From the NCBI GenBank assembly GCA_963691655.1, contig OY829326.1, forward strand, positions 17,100,878-17,164,877: 64,000 bases of DNA, written 5' to 3'. The notes under the pieces were generated by a model, which was not told the origin of the DNA, did no database searches, and saw nothing but the letters and a program-made list of their open reading frames with translations. This stretch comes from Toxonevra muliebris (taxonomy: Eukaryota; Arthropoda; Insecta; Diptera; Pallopteridae). Positions 49,601 to 61,600 of the stretch are shown here, in pieces (positions within the stretch are counted from its first letter, which is position 1; each line of letters starts with the position of its first letter). The position numbers and the translations under genes were made by a program.

Positions 49601-52600
49601 AATTATGAACACATTAGAAGCATCGTTATTTTAGCAAACAATTTCAAGCAATTAGGAATGGAAGTCTTTTCTCTGAATTCACACCTCCAAGTGTACTTAT
49701 ATTTTCTTTCAAGTTTCTGCGTGTACGATCAATTTTGTCAGTAACTGTTGTCGTATGTATTTTTCTATAAAATATTATATATATGTATGTGCGCGTATTT
49801 AAATTGCAGTTTATTTAAATGACAGCAGCAGCTGTTGGCAATTTGTAATTAGAGAAAGAAACTCAAACAACAAATTCTTTTAATTATTTTGAAGATTTTT
49901 TTTTTAAAGCATATTTTGTTGGTGTGTTAATATATCTGTGCAATTTCATAGTATTTCTCAAGAATAGTAACATAAATCAGTGTGAATGTATTTATTTTAA
50001 GTTTAACATTATACCATAGATATGTATGTACAATGTACATACACATGTATTTTATTTACCAATTATTACGATGTAGATATATATATATGTACATACATAT
50101 GCGTACATTGAAAAAGTTATAACAGAAGTGCATAGTGAAGTTTTATAGTCAAGATAATAATAATTTATGAACAAGAAGTAAACTGTCCACACTGAAGATG
50201 TGCGATCATTTTTCCTAAGAATTGAATCATAAATCAATGAATACACATTTCCACAATGCATGAATTGTTAAAATAATTCTGTTTACTTTTTGTACTGGCT
50301 GTACTGTATTTATCATTCCTTTTACTTTCAAAAATTGTTTCTCATAAATATTTTTGCATCTTTTTTTAAGTTTATATAGATCTCATATTTATATCTGCCC
50401 AAGTTTTCAATTTAGATTTATACATGCCTAAATATTTATTTAATCTCAAATTCTCTCTTTTTAGCTTTTGGAAAAACGTATTGAGAAGTTCACCGAAACC
50501 ACAACGCAGCAATTGCTCATTACAAACCCCGAAAGTGAGTCGTACGTGCACGACGAATTAAGAAAATTAAATGAGAAATGGCGTAGCTTCAAGGATCAAG
50601 TAAAAAGCAAACGCAATTCCCTCGATCAAGCGACACAGTTCTTCGAAGTTGTTGAAAAGGTATTGTAAACTCATAAACCCCAATTTTGCTTGCTTAATTT
50701 TGTAAAAATTTAATCTTTTCAGATCGATGCTGAGTACCGTGAGATCAACTACTTTTATACTAGCGTTTCCAACAAGATCACTTATTTGCGTGATCCTGTT
50801 GAAGCTTCCAACTTAGTCAATGACATTGAAAAGTATGTGGGAAGCCGTGAAGGTCCATTGCGTGAAAAACTTGAGAGTGCCGCCAAATGTTCACATGATA
50901 TGAATAAAGTTTCAACATTGTATAATGATGTAATGACCATTTTCCAATCGTTTATGAAATTGAAATCTGATATAAATGTAGTTCAAGAACGTCTCAAGAA
51001 TGAAGAGCGATTACGTGAGCAACGTGAGCGAGAAGCTCGCGAACAAGCCGAACGAGATAAGGCTGCACGCGAGCAAGAAGCACGTGATCGTGCAGCGCGT
51101 GAATCTGCAGCACGAGAGCAAGCACTGCGTAATGAAGAAGCACGTTTACAAGCTATACGCGACCAAGCAGCACGTGAACAAGCCGCCCGAGAGCAGGCAG
51201 CACGTGAAGAGGAAGCACGCTTGCAGGCATTACGCATTGAAGAGACTAGACTGCAAATGTTACGTGAGCAAAATGCACGCGAAGAAGAAGCACGCCTGCA
51301 AGCGTTACGTGAACAAACTCAACGTGAGGAAGAAGCACGCTTGCAAGCTTTACGTGATCTTGCTAACCGTGAAGAGCAAGCACGCCTACAAGCATTGCGT
51401 GAACAAAGTCAACGTGAAGAAGAAGCACGCTTGCAAGCCTTGCGAGATCTCGCCAATCGTGAAGAAGAAGCACGTCTACAAGCGCTGCGTGATCACGCTA
51501 AACGTGAAGAGGAAGCACGCCTGCAGGCGTTGCGTGATCTCGCCAACCGTGAAGAGGAAGCACGCTTGCAAGCGTTGCGCGATCACGCTAAACGTGAGGA
51601 AGAAGCACGTCTGCAAACTGTGCGTGATCAAATCGACCATCAACGGATCGTCACTGAAAACATACGCAAAGATGTGCAAATCAATGAAGTTTTTACTGAA
51701 CTGAAATACGCTTCGCCTCGTTTTACGCGTCCACTAAAAGACGCCATCACACGTGAAGGTGATAAATTCACATTCGAATGTGAGGTAACCGGCAATCCAG
51801 AACCTGCTGTAGAATGGTTTAAAGATGGCATTTCCATACAAAGTAATCCAGATTATAAAACAACTTACGATCGCGGTGTATGTCGTCTGGTAATCGAAGA
51901 GACTTTCACTGCCGATTCAGCGCATTTCAGCTGTCGTGCCTCGAATTTGGTTGGCGCCATCGATACAACGGCCAGCTTGTCGGTACGTGAAAATGTAGCA
52001 GAAATGCAAATGATTCCACCACGTATCCTACGCTTCCTGGAGAGTGGTAAGGCAACTGAAGGCAGTACATTTCAGTTTGCATGTGTGGTTAGCGGTAATC
52101 CATTGCCCACTGTGCAATGGTATAAGAACGATAAATGCATTGATGATTCACCGGATTACATTATCAACTATAATAATGGAGAAGCCACTTTACGCTTCGA
52201 AGAGGTGTTTCTAGAAGATGATGCTGTTTACACATGTAGTGCCTCAAATCCTGCAGGAATTGAACATTGTTCGGCTAGTTTAATAGTGGAACGTAAGTTG
52301 ATATTTGTTTTGAGAATTTAATACTAATCCAATACGAATTCAATCAATATCTATCCATCTTTCTCACTTTATTTAGCACTTGAGCCCACAGAAATGCCGC
52401 ACTTCAAGATTCCACTCACCAATGCCATGGCGCGTGTCGGGCAAAAAATTAAATTGGAAGCACTGATTGGTGGCATTCCACGTCCTGACATATTTTGGAT
52501 GCACAATGGAAAATCATATATACCGCGTGATATGAAAGTGAGTATAGAAATTATAAATAATTCACTACGCAGAGAAGGGGGAGGTAGCCACAAATAAATG

Positions 52601-55600
52601 AAATGATTCCAATTAGACAACTCGCAATAAATATTATTAATTCATTTAAGTGCTAAAAAATTGGGGCAATTAGTGTGTGTACATTTACGCGTGGGTTGAA
52701 TTTGGTGTGGTGAATTTTTATTAATTTTTTTTTTTTTGGGGGGGGTGGGGGTTTTAACATTAATTAAAAATAGAAAATTTTCCATGCAAAATTGAAAGAA
52801 ATTTTTTTTTTTTTGTCTATTTTGCAAATGCTGCAATATGTTTACTTTTCTGACAATGACGTCAAAATCATTTTATTATAAAATTTTGTTTTTCGCTTAC
52901 AAAATTTTATTCGAATTTTTTTTTTATTATACCTACATATTTTCAATGAATTCGAATACGCACATACGAATACTATAAGTAGGCGACATTTTGTTAGTTT
53001 ATATGCAGTTCAAGGCGAATTGTATCTGCATATTTTTGTTAGTGCGGCGTTGAAATTATCACAGAATTTTTACGAATTTGTTGTGTTTTTTTTTTTTAAA
53101 TAAAAATACCTACTCTTATGTTTGTTGATTTGTTGTTTTAAATTTTTATGTTTTTGTTTTCATTTAAAGCCACAATAAATATATATTATACTCAATGAAT
53201 GTAATGGGAAAATATTTTATATTTGTTAATCCTTCAAAAAGTCATAACACCATGGAAGTGCCATTAATTTTATACAGTAGTGTGTAAAAAAAAAAAACAA
53301 TTAAAAGCTATTCATCATTAACTTAAAAAGAGACTTTTTATAATCTACAGAGAAGCAATAAAAAATAAGTGAACTTTCATTAGCTTTACTTTCAAGCCTG
53401 ATCACTACCTTTTTGTGAAGTCGACTTTAAAAATCATATTATTTCAAAAATTTCATTCCGATTACGAGAACGGAAGTAAATATTTCATATGTAAATCTAA
53501 ATAAAACCATGAAAGTTTTTGAGATTGTATACGGAAAAATCAATCGATTCTATTCCTTTATTTAAATAGTGGGGAGAAAAGTTTTGATTATTAAAGCTAT
53601 TTGGAGTTAAGTGATTTATTTTTGAGCTTTTGTGGCTCTTGTTGAGACTACGATTTAAGTCCATTGTCTAAGTCCTGAGAGAAACTTGGAAATCAACTCC
53701 AGAAGAATTACTGGCTCATTTTGGCTTGTTTAACTTCAATTTACTGGCTAATGTTACATGTTACGTGCATTCATTTTATGGCTAAATTCGTTTTCAGCGA
53801 AATTATATGTCGCACCAAGGTTTAAAAAATTTATGGTATTGAGTTATTCGTTTACGAATAAACTAAAAAATTCTCAAGTTCTTGTAAACCTTATGCACCC
53901 ACACCCCATCACATTAATATTTCTGCTCACGACTGTATACAAGAATATTTAAAATTTAATATACCGACATAATTGTGTCAAGTTAATTCGTTTTATTAAC
54001 AAAGACAATTTTTAATTTGAATTTTTCTTAAGAAAAATTGGCTTAAACGATAAAGTACATATCTCCTTATATATTTATGTACATGCACATATAAACACCG
54101 CGTACATACATATGTATATGCAGTAAGCTATAAAAGCGTTCGTGTGCCATGATTATCCTCAACATCACCATCAGGTCATGCTGCCAAAGAATTCACCACA
54201 AAAATTGTAGGCGTATATTTGCTTCATTAAAATTTTTCCTTTTTTATTTTCTTAATTTTTTTTTGTTTTGTTTGTTTTTGCTGTTAATTTAATTATATGT
54301 ATTTTGCAAGTGAGCAACCGTTGTTATTCACCATGTTTGCTTGTTTGTTTGTATAAATGTGTGCTTGTGGGTGTGTGTGTGTGTGTGTGTGTGAGTGAAT
54401 ATAGATCGTGTACATTATCAATAGTGATGTGATCGGTAATGAGTTTGAACATGTACATTTCAGCTGTAAACACACAACAGGCAGCAGTAGCAATCGCAAA
54501 TTTCTAATATGTATTTTCTTGACCAAAGCACAAAATTAAAGGAAATTTTCATACATATAAATAGATTTTCTTTTTGGGGAAACTGATTTATTTAATATTT
54601 TCAAAAAAAAATACAGGGAGCTTCCAAATATGGAAGAAAGAATTCATTGGAGACTCGGGAGGAAATGTGGGTTAGGTTGAGTCAGTTAAAATAACTGTTC
54701 AGAATTTCTTTTTATTCTTGCTAAAAATAATTAAAGTTGCTATTGGACCTTAAGTTTTCGTCAATCAGCGGTTTTAAAATTTTTTTGTAACAATCGATCG
54801 ATCTACTTTCTGGTATTCTGTTCCCTATCTATTACGATTGAAACGGGTTCTAGGTCCTCACAGCTTTGAATTGATTTTACTTAATTTGATTTAACGATGT
54901 TGGGCTTCAAACACACTGGCATTAAGTTTTAATAGATACTGCCTGGTACCCACTTGAAATTGAGTCCTTCCTATGAAAACGGGCAAAAACTTTCCCTTAT
55001 CCTCAACACACTTCCTCCGTTCAGAACCTGAAATAACAATATCTGCAACTCCCTGTATCCATATGGCCGTACAACAACCCGCACAGCGGTTGGTCTGCTG
55101 CCGGATACATTCACATCCCAATCATAACATAAATATTATTTTGTAAATAGAAATTTAATTGCAAAAACAGAAAAAAAATTTAAAAACAACAATACAACGA
55201 ACAAAAAAAATTTTAACAAGAAAAAAATTCACCACGTCAAAGAAAATTCAACTTTCACACACACAGTCTCATATGATTTTGAAACAGATCCACACACAAT
55301 TGAAAATTTTTTAAGCAGCAATTTTTAAACTTTTACTCATTTTCATCTTTCGTATTTCGCATTTCATTTCAGTATGAATACGGCCGTGTAACGCTCATAA
55401 TCCCTCAAGCTTATCCCAACGACGCCGGAGTGTATGTACTAAGTGCGAAAAATTTAGCAGGTGAAGCGTATAGTTCGTGTAACGTAATCGTTAAAGGACG
55501 ACTACCGAACGAGACGTCCGATTCGGAATTGGCATCGGACATGGAACCGATTAAGCCATCCGTGCAATTGCCACTTAAAGATGTATCGATATTCGAGGGT

Positions 55601-58600
55601 AAACCCGTGCGTTTAGATTGTGTAATTGTCGGTCAGCCGGAACCCGAAGTGATCTGGTATCACAATGAACGTCCTGTCAAGGAATCCGCCGAGGTGCAGC
55701 TACTCTTTCAGGGTGATCGCTGTTCGTTGATCATACAAGAAGTATATCAAGAAGATGCTGGCAATTATAAAGTCGTTGCCATCAATTCAGCGGGTGAGGC
55801 TGCGAGCAGTTGTGAGCTCAAGGTCACCCCATTGAATATGGCTGAACCAGCAACGCGCGCGCATGCCGAACGTCAATCCTTGCCGAAGGAAATGTTGCCA
55901 AAATTCGAAAAGTTTTTAACCGACGTTCTGGTCGATGAGGGTGAAACAGTTGAAATGGAAGTTGTGGCCAGTGGTGATCAACCACTCAGCGCAAAATGGT
56001 ATCTCACAAATAAAGAATTGTACGAAAATGAACGTATTTGCATGAGCGCGAACGCTGCGGCGGGTATTTTCAAATTGATACTAAAGAATGTCGGTTGCGA
56101 TGACAAGGGAGTGTATACGGTAAAAGTGTCGAATAATGCAGGTGACGCCAAATGCTTTTCACATTTAATTGTAAAATCGGTTAATGCACCGGAATATCAA
56201 CGCAATCAGTCTATAGAAATAGTCGATAAACAGGAGTGTCCCGAATTCAGAGAGTTGTTCTCGGATAAAAATGCACATCCCGATGATGTCATTAAGTTCG
56301 AGTGTATTGTTAAGGGTAAGCCAACACCCAAAGTGCACTGGTACTTCAACGATCAGCCAGTGCATGGCCATAATTTCCTGGTGTCCACCAGCGGTGATCG
56401 TCAAGTGTTGACTGTGCAAAAAGCCAGTCCAGAAACGGTGGGCAAGGTTAGTTGTGTGGCCGAAAACGAAGTGGGCAAGGCGACATGTGTGGCATTTTTG
56501 AATCTCATTGGTGAAGGATTGCAACCCATGCCCGCAACAAGCAATCTACAGTCAATGACGCAAGAGCACAATACCGGGTCATCATGCGTCACTATCAAGA
56601 AACAAACTTTCACCACAACATCCACTTCGCAAATAAACTCATTTGAGGGTAATATGCCACAAACGGAGGTTCATCACTCCTCAGCGCATATTGATCAATC
56701 GCTCAAACAGTTAGGAGCTCAAAAACCTGAAATCATGGAAAGCCATCACTACCAGGAACTGCACAAGAGCAAAGATATGTCAGCGCCCAGTGTGCAATCG
56801 AAATCGTTTACTCTGGTGCAATCTCCTGCGATGGGACTCGGCGGTGGTATGCAGCCACTGAGTATAACTGCTGCTCCAGCAGCTGGTGCTAGTGGCGTCC
56901 CCGAATCACCAACACGCCTACGCAAACAAATCGCGCCACGTTTCACAACACCGCTCACCGGTAGAATTGTTGATCAGGGAGCAGATGTGAGTATGGAGGC
57001 AATTTACGATGGTTTCCCATCACCTGAAATCAAAGTGGAGAAAAATGGTGAACAATTATTTGAGAATGAACGCATGCAGATCGCCAATAAATGTAATCGT
57101 GTTACGATCGATTTGAAGCATGTAGGCGTTGCAGATGCAGGTCGTTATGCCGTCACTGCCACAAATACAATGGGACAATCGACCAGCACAGCAGATTTGG
57201 TGGTGAAAAGTAAGTACACATATGCACATACATATGTACATAGAAGTTCCTAGTATTACGTACATATGTATGTATGTATGTATGTGTAAAAGTTATTTTA
57301 ACCCACATACACATTTCCGTTGTTCGTTACTAACCAATAACCAAAACAAAACGCCCACCCAAACCAAAACGAAGAAATAATTAAAAAAGGCACATCATCA
57401 AAGTGCCACACAAGCGCACGTCTCTTCAAACGTCAATAAACATTGGATTTGTATATGTTCTATTGATTTTTTCTGCATACACAGATTCTTTTACATTCGC
57501 TGGCTTGGTTGGGAACAAACTCTTTCAGGTCAGGGGCATACACACATATGATATTTGCACTTACTAGACCACAGAGCAGCGACAAAAAAAAACGCTTGCC
57601 ATCATCAAAATCTTAAAATGTTTATTTTATGAGTCTATTTGCCAATTTTCATTGCTTCTTGTACTTTTCTCTATTCTATTTGGGTTTTATCTTATTTTGA
57701 AAAGAAATTTCAAAAATATTTCAAATATCATCAGACAAACTCATAATGGATTTAATGCTTTTTGGCATTTGTTCCGCTCGAATGATCGAAAGATGTACGG
57801 TGGTTTTCTTCATATGAATTCAATGAATTCATTTATTTACTTATTTATTTATGATGTATAGAAAAAAAAAGAAATGCCCCTGCTACTGGTCGTCATCTTG
57901 TGTGGTTCGAAAAATGCATTAAAATTGTCAGACGTGTGGCTTGTTTAAAATTACACAGCATTTTCTTGACAAACTATACATTATGTATATTTTTGCAATA
58001 AACAAAACTGAATTTATGTATATAGCTGCTATAAATTATAAATCACAATGTTAAAATAGCATTAATTTTATTGCAGAAGATAATCAAAACTGAAAGAAAC
58101 TTTTTGAGATACTTGTATTCATCAACTAAAAAATGATTTGCAATGGCAGAAAATTTATTACTCGCAAAAAGATTTATTCAAGACGCTTAGTACTTTGCCA
58201 AATTTTTATTGCAATTAAAAAAAAAAAAATTGCTATAAATTTAATATTATTAAAGCTTTTAATGAAATATGATATCAAAAAATATTTATGGTATGAAATG
58301 CAAAAGCAGACAAGCAATTTTTTCAGAAAAAAAAAAGTCAATTTCAAGACAAAAAAACAAATTTTACTAGGAATTCAAATTCAGAGTCTAAAACTCCACC
58401 AAATCTCTCGCTCGAGGACCATCGAGCAGAAATACAAATCAACCCTGAATTCAAAAACTTTTAATGAAAAATAGGTTTCCTAAAAAGTGCATATCTTTTT
58501 CCTTTATCCCCTGCTACGACGTATTTTGCTTATTCATATAAAGTGAATAATCCAAACAATATTGTCCAAAAAAAGAAGCCCACAAATTAACCGATGTCTT

Positions 58601-61600
58601 CTTTGCAAATATAAAAAACTCGAAAATACTCTCTTCGTGTAATTTGGCCTGTCACTGGAATTTTAAAATCAGCACATTTAGATAAAAATGATTTTAACAT
58701 TTTTTTTTTGTCATTAAACCCTAACCCCTTGCATTATTTTCAAAGTTTCCCCATTCAACAAAAATTAAATTAAAATATTAACTAATTTATTATTTCAAAA
58801 AACTAGAAACTATATTCCCACCGGTCTTTGGACGACGTCTGCAAGCCCAAGTTGTCAAAAAAGGTGAAAAGATCATAATGGAAGTGGAAGTAACTGGTCT
58901 GCCAGAACCTACAGTTGTTTGGATGAAAGATGACAAGCCGCTGAATGAGGCGGGATTGTCCGAGCACAGACTACTATCGCAAGGCAGCTCCTTTAAACTT
59001 ATAATTGAAAGAGGTAACTTATTAATGCGCTGAGCAATTAAAATCATACCTTCTAATCTTAATAATTTAACACTAATACTTAGGACAAACTAGCGATTCT
59101 GGCAAGTACATGGTGAAAGCAACAAATGCTGGCGGTGAAGCCAAAAGCATTGCTGATTGCGCTATATTGGAACCGTCTCCAGAACGTATGCAGGAAGTGG
59201 TTAGAACCATTGTCTATGAGGCACCAAGCGAATTCAAAACTGAAGTAAGTTTGCATGTTCGTAAATTTTAACAACACAAAACGAATTTATTTTTTAATAC
59301 AATAATTAAAAATATAAACAAACCAACATTATTTTTATTTAATTTAATTTATTTTTATTTTTTTCTGATTATATATATTGAAATATCGTATATATAACAT
59401 TACATACACATGCATTTGTAAAATCAAGAAAACTTATACTTACTTATATTTAAAAAAAAAAAAATTTATTGTAAACTTTTTTCTCTCATTGTTTTTTCGC
59501 CAACGTTTCAAAAAATAAAAAAATTTAAATTTTCGACTCGCAAAACAAAAAAAAAAATCCAACTGCTTCTTCTTTCATTACTTTTGTTGGGGTTTTATCT
59601 ATTCGAAATTAAAAACCAATGCCATACAAACAAACAATTCCATAATATTTCACATACAAAAACCATTTGTAACCTCCAACCACCACCAACTTTAACTACA
59701 ATGAACATTTTGAAACTAAATCATAAATAAACAAAAAAACAGAACTTCACCAAAGAACCACAATCTTTTGAAACCAATAAAACTGAAGTTTCCACTGCAT
59801 CCGATTTGCATGGCTTATCTGAGTCGAAAATAGTAACTGAGCATCGTTGCACCACTGAAGCAACCATGCGTCTAGAACACAAATCATCGTACTTAGATCT
59901 GCCCGAGATGGGGCAGCGTTCGAAAACACCTACAACAACAGCCGCCACAGACAACAGGACCACCACTAGTCGTGTTCAGAAAACTAACATGGATGAAACT
60001 GATTTACTACAACATTTAAAGACGGTGTCGACCAATACAGACTTCTCCAACACCACATCCTCCAAAATTGGCTCAACACAAACACCACCACAAGTACCAC
60101 CCAAACCTTATCCACCTGTTACCGCCACCACCATCACCACTCTTCAACCTCAACTACCACCACCTTCCAGCATGCTGAGCTCCACAGAGATTGGCGGCCA
60201 CCCAACAACAGCAACAATGATGTCGTCTTCATCATCCAAATACGAAACGAATACGAGCGAAAAGAAATCATCTTCGTTTGAATACTTTAAGAAAATCGAA
60301 AGTCAAGGTGGACAAGTACCGCCGCCTCCTGGCTCCAGCGAACTGTACCAGAAATACGAAGACGTTCCTAAGCGATCAATGCCACTCACGATCTCGCTGC
60401 ACAGTGCCGAATCTCATAAGCAGCCGATGCAAAGCACTTTGGAAGAAGATCTCAAGAACTTGAATCTCATACCAGGCTCACCGCCCGAAATATGTTACAT
60501 ACCAAAATTAGATAAAGGAACAGGTGCAACACCTAAACCTCCGATGATCAATGATAAAATTAAAAAGCTTGAAGAATCTCACAGAAATCAAAAAGAAGCA
60601 CCTGTGGGTGGTGTCGCCTTACTGCCGCCAATGACGCCACCAACACCTTTGCAAACTTTCAGCCACGAGACGACCATGACCAAAGAAGTTAAAGTTGAAT
60701 ATGGGCAACCAATTATGCGTCCAGCAGCCAACTTGCCTTCACCAGCACAACAATTCCCGCGTTCACCTTCACCAAAACCATCTGCAGAGGGGCTCGCAAT
60801 GTCCAAACTTTGGACACCGACGCATGTGAGCGGCTATGAAAGTTGCACTAGCGATTTCGAGCAAAATTACAAAGTCGAATCCTCCGATACAGAAATGAAA
60901 CGTGAGCATGAGATAAAAGTGCAAAAACTAGCAACTCCCATCAAAGAATTAAGTGCACCATTTTTGGTGAAACAAGTGAGCAAATCCATATCGATACCGA
61001 CAACACCAGCCAAGGATGATATACAACTGGTGCCGGGCTCACCACCTGAAATATGTTTTGCCCCCAAACCTGAGGTACGTCGTCAATCGATGGTGGAGGC
61101 AATGGAAAAATCATTAGAGCAAACAGTTTTGCTGGGTCCGTCAAAGGTTGTGCCATTATCGGTTCCTACATTGACGCCACAGCACCCACCGCTAGTGACG
61201 TATTCACCAGCACCGCAGCAACAACAAAGCTATAAGCCACCACCGCCCGCCATTCCCACAAAATTAGGAGGACGCGGTGAAATCTATGAAAGTGATTATG
61301 ATAGCGATCGTTGGAAGTATAGCGGCAGCGAATCAGATGAAGTATCTTTTCGTCCTTTCGCTGCCACTGTAACCCAGCGTCCCAAATCAATGGATGGTTT
61401 AACTGCTGCGGCTGCGCCGCCCATACATCACACCAACTTCAAGACAAGTGGTTATGCAGCAGACACCGAAGATATATCATCATATCGTAAAATGGAAACT
61501 TCGTCATCGTCAATGCAAGAAAGCCGCTCGTATTTTGAATCATCGAGCAGCAAGTTGCAAACCCAATCGCATCCACCATTAATACCGAAGCTGCACCCAC

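Noticed and set aside
51000..51704. Long Lys/Cys/His-rich frame overlapping the charged helix
   Set aside because: A second frame of the 45-bp coding repeat. The spectrin/Ig frame continues through the exon with proper splice sites; this one does not.
58133..58474. 113-residue Lys-rich frame in an intron
   Set aside because: Composition follows A-rich DNA, with no domain, no splice signals and no conservation evidence.
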